Origin: Flavobacterium tyrosinilyticum
GTDB lineage: Bacteria > Bacteroidota > Bacteroidia > Flavobacteriales > Flavobacteriaceae
Assembly (NCBI RefSeq): GCF_023656565.1
Contig: NZ_JAMOKG010000001.1
Span: 812,456-876,455, forward strand
Reading direction: 5' to 3'
Length of the DNA stretch: 64,000 nucleotides
This document shows, one piece after another, positions 32,576 through 42,600 of this stretch (position 1 is its first letter; each line of letters begins with the position of its first letter). The notes under the pieces are model-generated. The model did not search any database, was not told where the DNA came from, and saw only the letters and a list, made by a program, of their open reading frames with translations. The position numbers and the translations under genes are program-made.

Positions 32576-34783
32576 ATGAAAAAATTTATAATTGCCCTTT
32601 TTTTAGGGTTTTCGAGCATGCTTTTTGCTCAAAATTCGGTTTCAGGAACCGTAACTGACAATCAGAATAATCCATTGCCTGGAGTTTCTGTTTATGCTCA
32701 AGAATTGCATAAAGGAACTACAACAGACGCAAACGGAAAATACGAATTGAATAATCTTCCAAATGGAACCTTACGTATTGCTTTTACTTATGTTGGATAT
32801 GCCAATCAAAACAAAACGATTGCTAAATTATTAAAACAAAACACACTAGATATTGTTCTTGAAGAATCTATTTTAGAAATGGATGAAGTAGTGGTTTCAA
32901 CGCCTTTTAACAAACTGCAATCGCAAAACGTAATGAAGATTGAACACGAAAGCATTAAAACATTACAGCAAAAAGGAACCTCAACTTTAATTGAAGGTTT
33001 GGCAACAATTCCTGGAGTTTCTCAGATTTCTACAGGAACTTCTATCGGAAAACCTGTAATTCGCGGACTTAGCGGTAATCGTGTTTTGGTGTATTCTCAA
33101 GGCGTTCGTATAGAAAACCAGCAGTTTGGAGACGAACATGGTTTAGGTTTAAACGATGCAGGAATAGAAAGTGTTGAAGTTATTAAAGGCCCAGCTTCTT
33201 TATTGTACGGTTCTGATGCTTTGGGAGGTGTTTTATATTTCAATCCTGAAAAATTTGCAGATGCAGGCGATTTTAAAGCTAATTTCAGTCAAAAATATTT
33301 TACAAATACGCAAGGAAGCAATTCATCGATCGGATTGAAAACTTCTACCGATAACTGGAAATTCTTGGCGCGAGGAAGCTACAACACGCATTCTGACTAC
33401 AAAATTGCTGACGGCGATCGCGTAACCAATTCACGCTATAACGAAACTGATTTTAAAACCGGAATCGGGTACAGCAACTCTACTTTTTCTAGCGTTGTTA
33501 GATATAATTTTAACAAACTGGACATTGGAATTCCAGAAGATGGAATTGCAGAACAATCTTCGAGCAAAGACACTCAATTTCCGAGACAAGGAATTTACAA
33601 TCATTTATTAAGTTTGAATAATGTGATTTTCTTTGAAAATTCAAAACTAGATGTTGATTTAGGATATATCGCCAATGATAGAAGCGAATTTGAAGATAGC
33701 AACGAAGCTTCTCTTCACATGAAATTGAATACTTTCAATTATAATGCAAAATATCACTTTCCTAAATTCGGAAAAATTGAAACTATTTTTGGTGTTCAAG
33801 GAATGCACCAGACCAACAAAAATTCTGGAGAAGAATATTTAATTCCAGATGCCACAACTAACGATTTTGGAGTTTTTGGAACTGCCAATTACGAATGGGA
33901 TAATAGCGTTATTCAAGCCGGATTGCGTTTTGACAACAGAAACATTACTTCTATCGCACACGGAATTGAAGGCGAAGAAGGCTATTTTCAAGCTTTAGAT
34001 CGTTCTTTTGATAGTTTTAATGCTTCTTTAGGCTACAAAACAAAATTTGCTGAGCCTTTAACTTTCCGCTTAAATGTTGCAACAGGATTTAGAGCGCCGA
34101 ATTTGGCAGAATTGACTTCAAATGGTGTTCATGAAGGAACAAATCGTTACGAAATTGGAAATGCAAATCTGAAAACAGAACAAAACGTTCAGACAGATTT
34201 GAATTTAGAATATAAAAACTCGCATTTTGAGTTCTTCGTAAACGGATTTTACAATCACGTAAACAACTATATTTACACTTCGCCAACAGGAGAGGTTTTA
34301 GAAGACAATGATGTTTTTGCTTATATTCAGGATAATGCACAGTTGTACGGTGGAGAAGTCGGTCTTCATTTTCACCCTCATCCATTAGATTGGTTGCATT
34401 TTGAAACGAGCTTTGAAACGGTTACTGGTAAAAAAGACAACAAAGATTATCTTCCTTTGATTCCTGCAAACAATTGGAATAATACACTTAGAACTGAATT
34501 TAATATCAAAAATTGGCTAAGCGAAGGTTTTGCATCTTTGAATGTTTCTTCTACTTTCAATCAAGATAATGTAAGCGGCTTCGAAACAGCTTCGAAAGGC
34601 TATACTTTGGTAAATTTAGGTTTTGGAGGAACGGTCAAACTAGGAAAAACGGCTTTCGACATTAACCTTAATGGAAACAATTTATTTGATAAAAAATACA
34701 TTGCACACCTTTCTAGATTAAAAACAGACGGAATTCCGAATATTGGAAGAAATATCGTTTTAGGGGTTAATTTCAATTTATAA
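32576..34783 (+). CDS. TonB-dependent receptor, probable metal or metal-chelate uptake
   Basis: The product has 735 residues: signal peptide (MKKFIIALFLGFSSMLFA), a carboxypeptidase-regulatory-like domain (about 22-100; GTVTDNQNNPLPGVSVYA), the plug (about 115-225; PVIRGLSGNRVLVYSQGVRI, GIESVEVIKGPASLLYGSDA) and a 22-strand barrel ending IVLGVNFNL. The plug signature GDEHG and the RGLSGNRV loop resemble ZnuD-like and related metal receptors, and the upstream His/Cys-rich gene supports metal traffic; substrate not proven. It lies in the outer membrane and uses TonB energy. Confidence 0.9.
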   Translation: MKKFIIALFLGFSSMLFAQNSVSGTVTDNQNNPLPGVSVYAQELHKGTTTDANGKYELNNLPNGTLRIAFTYVGYANQNKTIAKLLKQNTLDIVLEESILEMDEVVVSTPFNKLQSQNVMKIEHESIKTLQQKGTSTLIEGLATIPGVSQISTGTSIGKPVIRGLSGNRVLVYSQGVRIENQQFGDEHGLGLNDAGIESVEVIKGPASLLYGSDALGGVLYFNPEKFADAGDFKANFSQKYFTNTQGSNSSIGLKTSTDNWKFLARGSYNTHSDYKIADGDRVTNSRYNETDFKTGIGYSNSTFSSVVRYNFNKLDIGIPEDGIAEQSSSKDTQFPRQGIYNHLLSLNNVIFFENSKLDVDLGYIANDRSEFEDSNEASLHMKLNTFNYNAKYHFPKFGKIETIFGVQGMHQTNKNSGEEYLIPDATTNDFGVFGTANYEWDNSVIQAGLRFDNRNITSIAHGIEGEEGYFQALDRSFDSFNASLGYKTKFAEPLTFRLNVATGFRAPNLAELTSNGVHEGTNRYEIGNANLKTEQNVQTDLNLEYKNSHFEFFVNGFYNHVNNYIYTSPTGEVLEDNDVFAYIQDNAQLYGGEVGLHFHPHPLDWLHFETSFETVTGKKDNKDYLPLIPANNWNNTLRTEFNIKNWLSEGFASLNVSSTFNQDNVSGFETASKGYTLVNLGFGGTVKLGKTAFDINLNGNNLFDKKYIAHLSRLKTDGIPNIGRNIVLGVNFNL

Positions 34784-34800
34784 TTTTAAATTTTAAATTT

Positions 34801-34979
34801 AACCGCAAAGAGCGCAAAGTATTACGCAAGGTTCGCTAAGTTTTATTTTATAAAATGACGATTAAAAGATTCTCGCAAAGACGCCAAGCCGCAAAGAAAT
34901 TTTAAAACTTTGCACATCCGCGTCTTTACGAGATTAATTTTGCGTGCTTTGCGTAAACTCTTTGCGTTCTTTGCGGTTA
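34801..34979. repeat. Inverted repeat of the AACCGCAAAGAGCGCAAAG family
   Basis: Arms at 34801-34819 and 34960-34978 pair with one mismatch; inside are further CGCAAAGACGCCAAGCCGCAAAG-like and AAACTTTGC units. It lies between the TonB receptor and the peptidase gene. Confidence 0.8.
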
Positions 34980-35006
34980 GTAACACAACAATCTCACAAA
35001 AAGCGC

Positions 35007-35014
35007 TATTTTTG
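35007..35014 (+). promoter_or_regulatory. -7 element (TATTTTTG) of the prolyl oligopeptidase gene
   Basis: TATTTTTG fits TAnnTTTG and lies 22 bases before the chosen start (ATG 35036). It supports that start over the longer frame from 34910. Confidence 0.55.
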
Positions 35015-35035
35015 TTACAACAGATAAAACTAATT

Positions 35036-37138
35036 ATGAAAAAAACATTTTTATTAATGGCACTTACAACTGCAGGGGTTTCATTTGCCCAAACTAAATA
35101 TCCGGAAACCAAAAAAGGAGAAACTGTTGATGTTTATTTTGATACTAAAATAAGCGATCCGTACCGTTGGTTAGAAGATGATAAATCTGCCGAAACCGGT
35201 GCTTGGGTAAAAGCTGAAAATGAAGTTACGTATGCGTATTTAGATAAAATTCCGTTTCGCGAAGAACTTAAAAAGCGAATGGAAAAACTATGGAATTACG
35301 AAAAAATAGGAGCTCCACATAAAGAAGGGAAATTTACTTATTACTCTAAAAACAACGGACTTCAGAATCAATCTGTAGTTTACAGAAAAGATGCAAACGG
35401 AAAAGAAGAAGTTTTCTTAGATCCAAATACTTTTTCTAAAGACGGAACAACTTCTCTTGGCGGTCTTGACTTTTCTGAAGATGGAAGCAAAGCAGCTTAT
35501 GCAATTTCTGAAGGCGGAAGCGACTGGAGAAAAGTAATCATCATAGATGCGCTTTCTAAAAAAGTTGTAGAAGACACTTTGGTTGATGTGAAATTTAGTG
35601 GTGTTTCATGGTACAAAAATGAAGGTTTCTACTATTCTAGTTATGACAAACCAAAGGGAAGTGAATTATCGGCTAAAACAGATCAGCACAAATTGTATTT
35701 CCATAAACTGGGAACTTCTCAAAAAGACGATAAAGTAATTTTTGGAGCAGATCAAAAAAGAAGATATGTAGGCGGATATGTTACTGAAGACGATCGTTAT
35801 TTGGTAATTACAGCTGCTAATTCGACTTACGGAAATGAATTGTACATTAAAGACTTGACAAAGCCTAACAGTCCAATTGTTACAATCGTAGACAATTTTA
35901 ACAGCGACAGCAGTGTTATTGACAATGAAGGAAGCAAATTGTTTATCGAAACCGACTTTAATGCTCCTAACAAACGTGTCGTAACGGTTGACGCAGCAAA
36001 TCCGAAACCTGAAAACTGGAAAGATTTTATTAAAGAAACCAAAGATATCTTATCTCCTTCAACTGGTGCTGGTTATATCTTTGCTAATTATACAAAAGAT
36101 GCTGTTTCATTTGTACAACAATATGATTACAACGGAAAATTAGTTCGTGAAATCAAACTTCCTGCTGTTGGAACTGCTGGCGGATTTGGCGGTAAAAAAG
36201 AAGATAAAATTTTATACTACAGCTTTACTAACTATACAACTCCAGGAAGCATCTATGCTTTGGAGCCAAAATCTGGTAAATCTGAAGTGTATCAAAAACC
36301 AAAAGTAGATTTCAAAAGCGAAGATTACGAATCTAAACAGGTTTTCTATACGTCAAAAGACGGTACAAAAGTTCCTATGATTATTACGTATAAAAAAGGA
36401 ACAAAATTAGACGGTAAAAATCCAACTATCCTTTATGGTTACGGCGGATTCAATATTTCTTTAACTCCAAGTTTTAACATTGCAAATGCTGTTTGGTTGG
36501 AAAACGGAGGTATATATGCGGTAGCGAACTTAAGAGGAGGTGGCGAATATGGAAAAAAATGGCACGATGCGGGAACGAAACTTCAAAAACAGAATGTATT
36601 TGACGATTTCATCGCTGCTGCAGAATATTTAATTGCTCAAAAATATACTTCTTCTGATTATTTGGCTATTCGCGGAGGATCTAACGGAGGTTTATTGGTT
36701 GGTGCAACTATGACACAGCGTCCAGATTTAATGAAAGTAGCTTTACCAGCTGTGGGGGTTATGGATATGCTTCGTTACAATGCTTTTACAGCAGGTGCCG
36801 GATGGGCTTTTGACTACGGAACTGCTCAAGACAGCAAAGAAATGTTTGAATACTTAAAAGGATATTCGCCCGTACACAATGTAAAAAAAGGAACTCATTA
36901 TCCTGCTACAATGGTAACTACTGGTGATCATGACGATCGTGTTGTTCCTGCCCATAGTTTCAAATTTGCTTCTGAGTTACAGGAAAAACAAACAGGAGAA
37001 AATCCGGTTTTAATTAGAATTGATGTTAAAGCAGGACACGGAGCAGGAAAATCTGTTGCGGCTACAATTCAGGAAAATGTAGACATTCAAGCTTTCACGC
37101 TTTACAATATGGGTTTTAAAACTTTGCCTAAAAAGTAG
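35036..37138 (+). CDS. Exported prolyl oligopeptidase (S9A family)
   Basis: From ATG 35036 the protein has 700 residues with a signal peptide (MKKTFLLMALTTAGVSFAQ). The frame extends 42 codons upstream, into repeat sequence. A seven-bladed beta-propeller (about 75-410) precedes the alpha/beta-hydrolase domain with the nucleophile in AIRGGSNGGLLVGATMTQRP, the Asp region GDHDDRVVPAHS and the catalytic His in KAGHGAGKS. It cleaves peptides after proline, probably in the periplasm, for protein digestion. It stands alone between repeat blocks. Confidence 0.95.
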   Translation: MKKTFLLMALTTAGVSFAQTKYPETKKGETVDVYFDTKISDPYRWLEDDKSAETGAWVKAENEVTYAYLDKIPFREELKKRMEKLWNYEKIGAPHKEGKFTYYSKNNGLQNQSVVYRKDANGKEEVFLDPNTFSKDGTTSLGGLDFSEDGSKAAYAISEGGSDWRKVIIIDALSKKVVEDTLVDVKFSGVSWYKNEGFYYSSYDKPKGSELSAKTDQHKLYFHKLGTSQKDDKVIFGADQKRRYVGGYVTEDDRYLVITAANSTYGNELYIKDLTKPNSPIVTIVDNFNSDSSVIDNEGSKLFIETDFNAPNKRVVTVDAANPKPENWKDFIKETKDILSPSTGAGYIFANYTKDAVSFVQQYDYNGKLVREIKLPAVGTAGGFGGKKEDKILYYSFTNYTTPGSIYALEPKSGKSEVYQKPKVDFKSEDYESKQVFYTSKDGTKVPMIITYKKGTKLDGKNPTILYGYGGFNISLTPSFNIANAVWLENGGIYAVANLRGGGEYGKKWHDAGTKLQKQNVFDDFIAAAEYLIAQKYTSSDYLAIRGGSNGGLLVGATMTQRPDLMKVALPAVGVMDMLRYNAFTAGAGWAFDYGTAQDSKEMFEYLKGYSPVHNVKKGTHYPATMVTTGDHDDRVVPAHSFKFASELQEKQTGENPVLIRIDVKAGHGAGKSVAATIQENVDIQAFTLYNMGFKTLPKK

Positions 37139-37158
37139 GACTTTAAACTGATTTTTTT

Positions 37159-37432
37159 TAGCCACGAATTCACGAATTATTTTTGTGAGCTCTTGGCTAA
37201 TTTATTTTATGCCACAGATTAAAAGGATTAGATAGATTAAAAAATCTGTGAAAATCTTTTCAATCTGTGGCTTTTATTTTTTTTCACTCAGATTCTGCAG
37301 ATTTAGCAGATTGAATTAAAAAAATCTGCGAGCATCTGCTAACATTATTTTAAATCTGCGTGAAATTAGTTCGCATAATTCGATACAGATTTTTTAAACA
37401 TTCAGATCAAAAAATTCGTGAATTCGTGGCTA
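37159..37432. repeat. Three-layer nested inverted repeat
   Basis: The outer layer is a perfect 20-bp arm (TAGCCACGAATTCACGAATT, 37159-37178) with its complement at 37413-37432. Inside are a GCCACAGATT...AATCTGTGGC hairpin (37211-37271) and a CACTCAGATTCTGCAGATTTAGC...CTGCGTGAAA layer (about 37285-37365). The layers are copies of the families at 9428, 12975 and 11445. Confidence 0.85.
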
Positions 37433-37469
37433 ATTTTCTTTTAAATTTGAGAAACTTAAAACTTAAACC

Positions 37470-38465
37470 ATGAAAATTATAAAATGGGGAATTATTGGCT
37501 GTGGAAATGTAACCGAAGTTAAAAGTGGACCAGCTTTTCAGAAAGCTCCAAATTCGGCTTTAGTTGCGGTTATGCGAAGAGATGCGGCTCTTGCCGAAGA
37601 TTACGCCAAACGCCATAATGTTCCGAAATGGTATTCTAACGCTGAAGATCTAATAAATGATCCAGAAGTTGATGCCGTTTATATAGCTACTCCTCCGTCT
37701 TCTCATAAAGAATACACTATTTTATGCGCCAAAGCTGGAAAACCTGTTTACGTAGAAAAACCAATGGCTTTGACATTTGAAGAATGCAACGAAATGATTA
37801 GCGCTTGCAAAGAGCATAATGTTCCTTTGTTTGTTGCTTATTACAGAAGAGCGTTACCTCGTTTTTTAAAAATTAAAGAAATAATCGATCAGGGGAAATT
37901 AGGAACTATTAGACACGTAAATTGTGTTTTGTATCATCCTTTTGAAGCACGTTATGATGACGAAATCAATCTTCCTTGGACTGTTCTGCCACATATTTCT
38001 GGAGGTGGAATTTTTGTTGATTTGGCCTGCCATACTCTAGATTTCCTAGATTTTGTTTTAGGTCCGATAAAATCAGTTCGCGGACATGCCACTTCTCAGT
38101 TAATGGCTTATCCTGCCGAAGATGCTGTTTCAATGTCATTTTTATTTGAAAACGGAATTCACGGATCTGGTCTATGGAATTTTGCAAGTTTTGAACGTTA
38201 TGATAACACTGAAATTGTAGGCGATAAAGGTAAAATCTCGTTTTCTACTTTTGGAAATGATCCCGTTCATATTCAATATACCGATGGAGAAAAAGAAAGC
38301 ATTACAATAGAAAACCCGCTTCACATTCAACAGCCGTTTATTGAAACTGTTATTACTGAACTTTTAGGGAATGAAAATGCTTCTCCATCAAAAGGTACTT
38401 CTGGCGCCAGAACCACTTGGGTTATTGATCAAGTTTTGAAGGAGTTTAGAGATTCGAAATTATAA
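37470..38465 (+). CDS. Gfo/Idh/MocA-family oxidoreductase
   Basis: The product has 331 residues. An N-terminal Rossmann fold with WGIIGCGNVTEVKSGPAF (about 5-22) binds NAD(P); EVDAVYIATPPSSHKEY and AGKPVYVEKPMALTFEECNEM (EKP catalytic Lys motif) are the family hallmarks; the C-terminal alpha/beta domain carries HISGGGIFVDLACHTLDFLD. The family acts on sugars, inositols or related polyols; the substrate is not evident and no transporter or sugar gene adjoins. No signal peptide. Confidence 0.92.
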   Translation: MKIIKWGIIGCGNVTEVKSGPAFQKAPNSALVAVMRRDAALAEDYAKRHNVPKWYSNAEDLINDPEVDAVYIATPPSSHKEYTILCAKAGKPVYVEKPMALTFEECNEMISACKEHNVPLFVAYYRRALPRFLKIKEIIDQGKLGTIRHVNCVLYHPFEARYDDEINLPWTVLPHISGGGIFVDLACHTLDFLDFVLGPIKSVRGHATSQLMAYPAEDAVSMSFLFENGIHGSGLWNFASFERYDNTEIVGDKGKISFSTFGNDPVHIQYTDGEKESITIENPLHIQQPFIETVITELLGNENASPSKGTSGARTTWVIDQVLKEFRDSKL

Positions 38466-38515
38466 TTATCAATTAAAATCCTTCCTTCGTCAGGATGACA
38501 GACAAGACTCAAAAA

Positions 38516-38549
38516 AAAAAGAGGATATTCTTTCGAATATCCTCTTTTT
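38516..38549. terminator. Bidirectional terminator, 15-bp stem
   Basis: AAAAAGAGGATATTC (38516-38530), loop TTTC, GAATATCCTCTTTTT (38535-38549), between the convergent oxidoreductase and beta-barrel genes. Confidence 0.92.
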
Positions 38550-38574
38550 GTAAACTATAAAAAAAATTGGAAAA

Positions 38575-39507
38575 TTATAGGCTGTATCTTAAACCTAAAG
38601 TCAAACCTAAACCAGAAATTCCAACATAAGAACTAATATCATCTGTAGCTCTTGTATTATCAAATCCTGCAGCATTAGTTACTTTACTGTTTGAAGTTGT
38701 ATTAATTTGATCAACATATTTCGTATGACTTGCAGAGTATGAAGCATCAGGACGGAAATTAGTTGGTGTATTTAATTTATCTACTCCATTTTCTGTATAC
38801 ACTTCAGTTTCTTTTGTTTTTCCGTGAACAGTAAAGTTACGGTACTCTAATTCTCCAAAAACAGCAATGTGTGTTCCTAATTTATAAGATGTTCCTAATG
38901 CAGCCAAAAATCCAACTGTTGGATTAGGTTTTACTACATCTTTAGCATAACTAGTAACAACACCTGCAGGGGTTGTATAAGCTCTATTTGTTTTAATTGT
39001 CAAATCTCCATGAACAGGTACAATAACTCCTACTTTCGTGTAAGGTTCAAAACCGTGAGATTCTCCTAAAAACAACACAAGAGCTGGAGCAACATCAAAA
39101 GCCTGAATTTTTCCTACTGCTTTTCCAGTAGCAAATACAGGACCAGCAGCAACTAATCTGTTAGTAGTTTCAACCATAGTTTTACTAGCACTACTGAAAT
39201 AGTTAAATCCTACTTCTACTCCCAAACGAGTTGAAAAACGATATCCTGCAGTTATACCTGTACGAAATCCTTCTCCAAATGAACCATGATTTGTTTCTCT
39301 CGAAATTAAAGTTGTACCATCTGCTGCATATACATCTGTATTAGGCAATGCACCATTTACAATTGGAAATTCTGTAGCAGCTGTTTGAATAAAATAAGAT
39401 CCACCCAATTTAAAATACCAGCTTTCTGGTTTTTCTGCTTTTTCTGATTGCGCCATTGTGGCCATAGAGCAAACTAATAACCCTAATAAAAATAGGTTCT
39501 TTTTCAT
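38575..39507 (-). CDS. Outer-membrane beta-barrel protein
   Basis: The product has 310 residues with a signal peptide (MKKNLFLLGLLVCSMATMAQ). The mature part alternates amphipathic strands and polar loops (WYFKLGGSYFIQTA, GITAGYRFSTRLGVEVGFNY, FLAALGTSYKLGTHIAVFGELEYR) and ends GLGLTLGLRYSL with a terminal aromatic strand, as in OmpA/OmpW-like barrels of Bacteroidota. No peptidoglycan-binding domain. Probably a small porin or structural barrel; substrate unknown. Transcribed alone. Confidence 0.8.
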   Translation of the reverse strand: MKKNLFLLGLLVCSMATMAQSEKAEKPESWYFKLGGSYFIQTAATEFPIVNGALPNTDVYAADGTTLISRETNHGSFGEGFRTGITAGYRFSTRLGVEVGFNYFSSASKTMVETTNRLVAAGPVFATGKAVGKIQAFDVAPALVLFLGESHGFEPYTKVGVIVPVHGDLTIKTNRAYTTPAGVVTSYAKDVVKPNPTVGFLAALGTSYKLGTHIAVFGELEYRNFTVHGKTKETEVYTENGVDKLNTPTNFRPDASYSASHTKYVDQINTTSNSKVTNAAGFDNTRATDDISSYVGISGLGLTLGLRYSL

Positions 39508-39684
39508 AATTTTGATTTATTGATTAGTACAAACTTAGAACATTTTAACACATTCTTACAGTTTGTAAAGTTAGACTTGGAACGAAAACGTTGTAATTTG
39601 GGGCAATATTACTAAAAAACTATTATGCATGCATATTTTTAACATAAAAAATTAACATGTGTTTAAATTTTAACTGTTAATTTT

Positions 39685-42600
39685 TTAGTTCAATTTAAAA
39701 TTAATCTGCATTTTCTCCAACTCCTGCAGTAATTCAGCAGAAATTTTAACCTTCAAACGACGGCTCGGCATGGTTAATTTGGTAACTACTTTTATTTCTT
39801 CAACCTCATTTACCTCTTGAATCTTAGTGTCTTCCATCGCACTATCTTCATTTTCATTTTCGGCTTCAAAAACAGCATCTTCAGCTTCAAAATCGGTTGG
39901 AGTTTCTACCTCAACCAATCGCTTTATTTTTTCTAACTCCATGATTTCAAAAGTCACAGAATTCTCTCCTTTGTATTCAGCAAACAAATGGCTCAGTTTA
40001 TGAATAAACTCCGGATGAAGATCTTTGATATTTAACAGAACTATCAATTTCTTAGCGAAAGCTTCTAAAATATCCTGCAACTGACGAATCTCTACAAACT
40101 GCATTCTAGGATCCGACTTTTTACCTGTATCATGGTTTACCCATCCGTCTTTGATTAATATTTTCAAAAAGGCAAAATTGTTCTGAATTAAGAAGTGGCG
40201 GAATTTTAAATATTCCTCTCCAAAAATCTTAAACTCGTAACTTTCATCATACCCTTCTAAGTTGAAAGCCGCCCAACCTTTTCCATTTTTGGCTACACGA
40301 TGCTGTACGTTATTGATAATTCCGGCAAAGTGCAAATTCTTTCCAACATATTCATTCATACTCTTCAATGCTTCCAATCGAGCATTACAGAAGTATTTCA
40401 TTTCAAACCTAAAATCGTCAAGCGGATGCCCAGAAATATAGATTCCGACAACCTCTTTTTCTTTAGCCAGTTTTTCCATTGTACTCCAGTCTTCACATGG
40501 AGGTACAACCGGTTCTGCAATTTGTACTTCACTGGTTTCTCCAAACAAACTTACCTGAGATGAGTTTTCATTTTCCTGAAACTTCGATCCATAACGCATG
40601 GCTTTTTCGTAGAATGTAATTCCGTCACCATCATCGTGGAAATACTGCGCTCTGGTTGTTCCTTCAAAAGAATCAAAACCTCCAGCCAGTGCTAAGTTTT
40701 CAATCGCTTTTTTGTTGGCAGCACGCAAATCAATTCGCTTCGCCAAATCAAAAATCGATTTATATCTTCCGTCTTTTCTATTTTCTACAATTGTTTCAAC
40801 CGCTCCAGAACCTACTCCTTTAATCGCTCCCATTCCGAAACGAACCGCGTAATCATCATTTACTGTAAATTTATAGTACGATTCGTTTACGTCTGGACCT
40901 AAAACCTGTAATCCCATACGTTTACATTCTTCCATGAAGAACGAAACCTGTTTGATATCGTTCATGTTATTTGAAAGTACCGCTGCCATATATTCCGCAG
41001 GATAATGTGCTTTCAAATAAGCCGTTTGGTAGGCAATCCAAGCATAACAAGTCGAGTGCGACTTGTTGAAGGCATAACTCGCAAACGCTTCCCAGTCTTT
41101 CCAGATTTTCTCTAGAACTTTTGCGTCGTGACCTTTTGCAGCCGCTTGCTCCACAAACTTAGGCTTCATTTTATCCAATACGTCTTTTTGTTTCTTACCC
41201 ATCGCTTTACGCAATACGTCGGCCTCACCCTTTGTAAATCCTGCCAAAGACTGAGACAAAAGCATTACCTGCTCTTGGTAAACCGTAATTCCGTAGGTCT
41301 CTGATAAATATTCGGCACAGGCATCTAAATCGTATTTGATTTCCTCGTCACCATTTTTTCTTCGAACGAAAGACGGAATATACTCCAAAGGTCCCGGACG
41401 ATATAAGGCATTCATGGCAATTAAATCTCCAAAAACCGTTGGCTTCAGATCTTTCATGTATTTCTGCATCCCAGGCGACTCGTATTGGAAGATTCCAACG
41501 GTTTCACCTCTTTGGAAAAGCGCATATGTTTCTTCGTCATCAATCGGGAAATTATCTGGATCCAGATCAATATTCGTTCTATATTTTACCAGTTTAACGG
41601 TATCTTTTATCAACGTAAGGGTCTTCAGACCCAAGAAGTCCATTTTCAACAATCCGGCACTTTCTGCCACCGAGTTGTCAAACTGTGTTACATATAAATC
41701 AGAATCTTTTGCGGTTGTTACTGGAACGTAATTCGTAATATCCGATGGTGTAATGATAACCCCACAGGCGTGAATTCCCGTGTTACGCATCGATCCTTCC
41801 AGAATTTTTGCCTGCTGAATAGTCTCTCCTGCCAAATCATCTTCATTGGCAATCGCGATTAATTCTTTTACATTATCAAATTCGTCAGAACGAAGCGCTT
41901 TTTTAACCTCATCTTCACTCTCCGAAATAAAACGCGCCAAATTCCATTTTGATGGCATCATTCCTGGAATCAGTTTTGCAATTCTATCGGCCTCGAATAA
42001 TGGTAAATCCAATACACGCGCCGTATCACGAATTGCCGATTTGGTTGCCATTTTACCATAAGTGATAATCTGAGCCACCTGTTTTTGACCGTATTTGTTG
42101 ATTACATAATCCATTACACGTCCACGACCCTCGTCATCAAAGTCGATATCAATATCGGGCATCGATACACGGTCAGGATTTAGGAAACGCTCAAAAAGTA
42201 AGTCATATTTAATCGGGTCAATATTGGTAATTCCCAGACAGTATGCAACGGCCGAACCCGCTGCAGATCCACGACCTGGCCCTACTGATACGTCCATTTT
42301 TCTTGCTTCGGCGATAAAATCCTGTACAATCAAAAAGTAACCTGGATAACCTGAGTTTGAAATCGTCATTAACTCAAAATCCAAACGCTCTTGAATCGAT
42401 TCGGTTATTTCGCCATAACGTCTTTTGGCACCTTCCATTGTAAGGTGTCTCAAGTATTTATTTTCCCCTCTTACACCACCATCTTCTTCATCTTCGGGTA
42501 CCATAAATTCTTCTGGAATATCAAATTTCGGAAGCAATACATCACGATAAAGTGAATATATTTCAACCTTATCTATAATTTCCTGAATATTGATAATCGC

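Noticed and set aside
34910..35035. N-terminal extension of the prolyl oligopeptidase from ATG 34910.
   Set aside because: It encodes repeat-derived basic sequence ahead of a clear signal peptide and contains the likely promoter.
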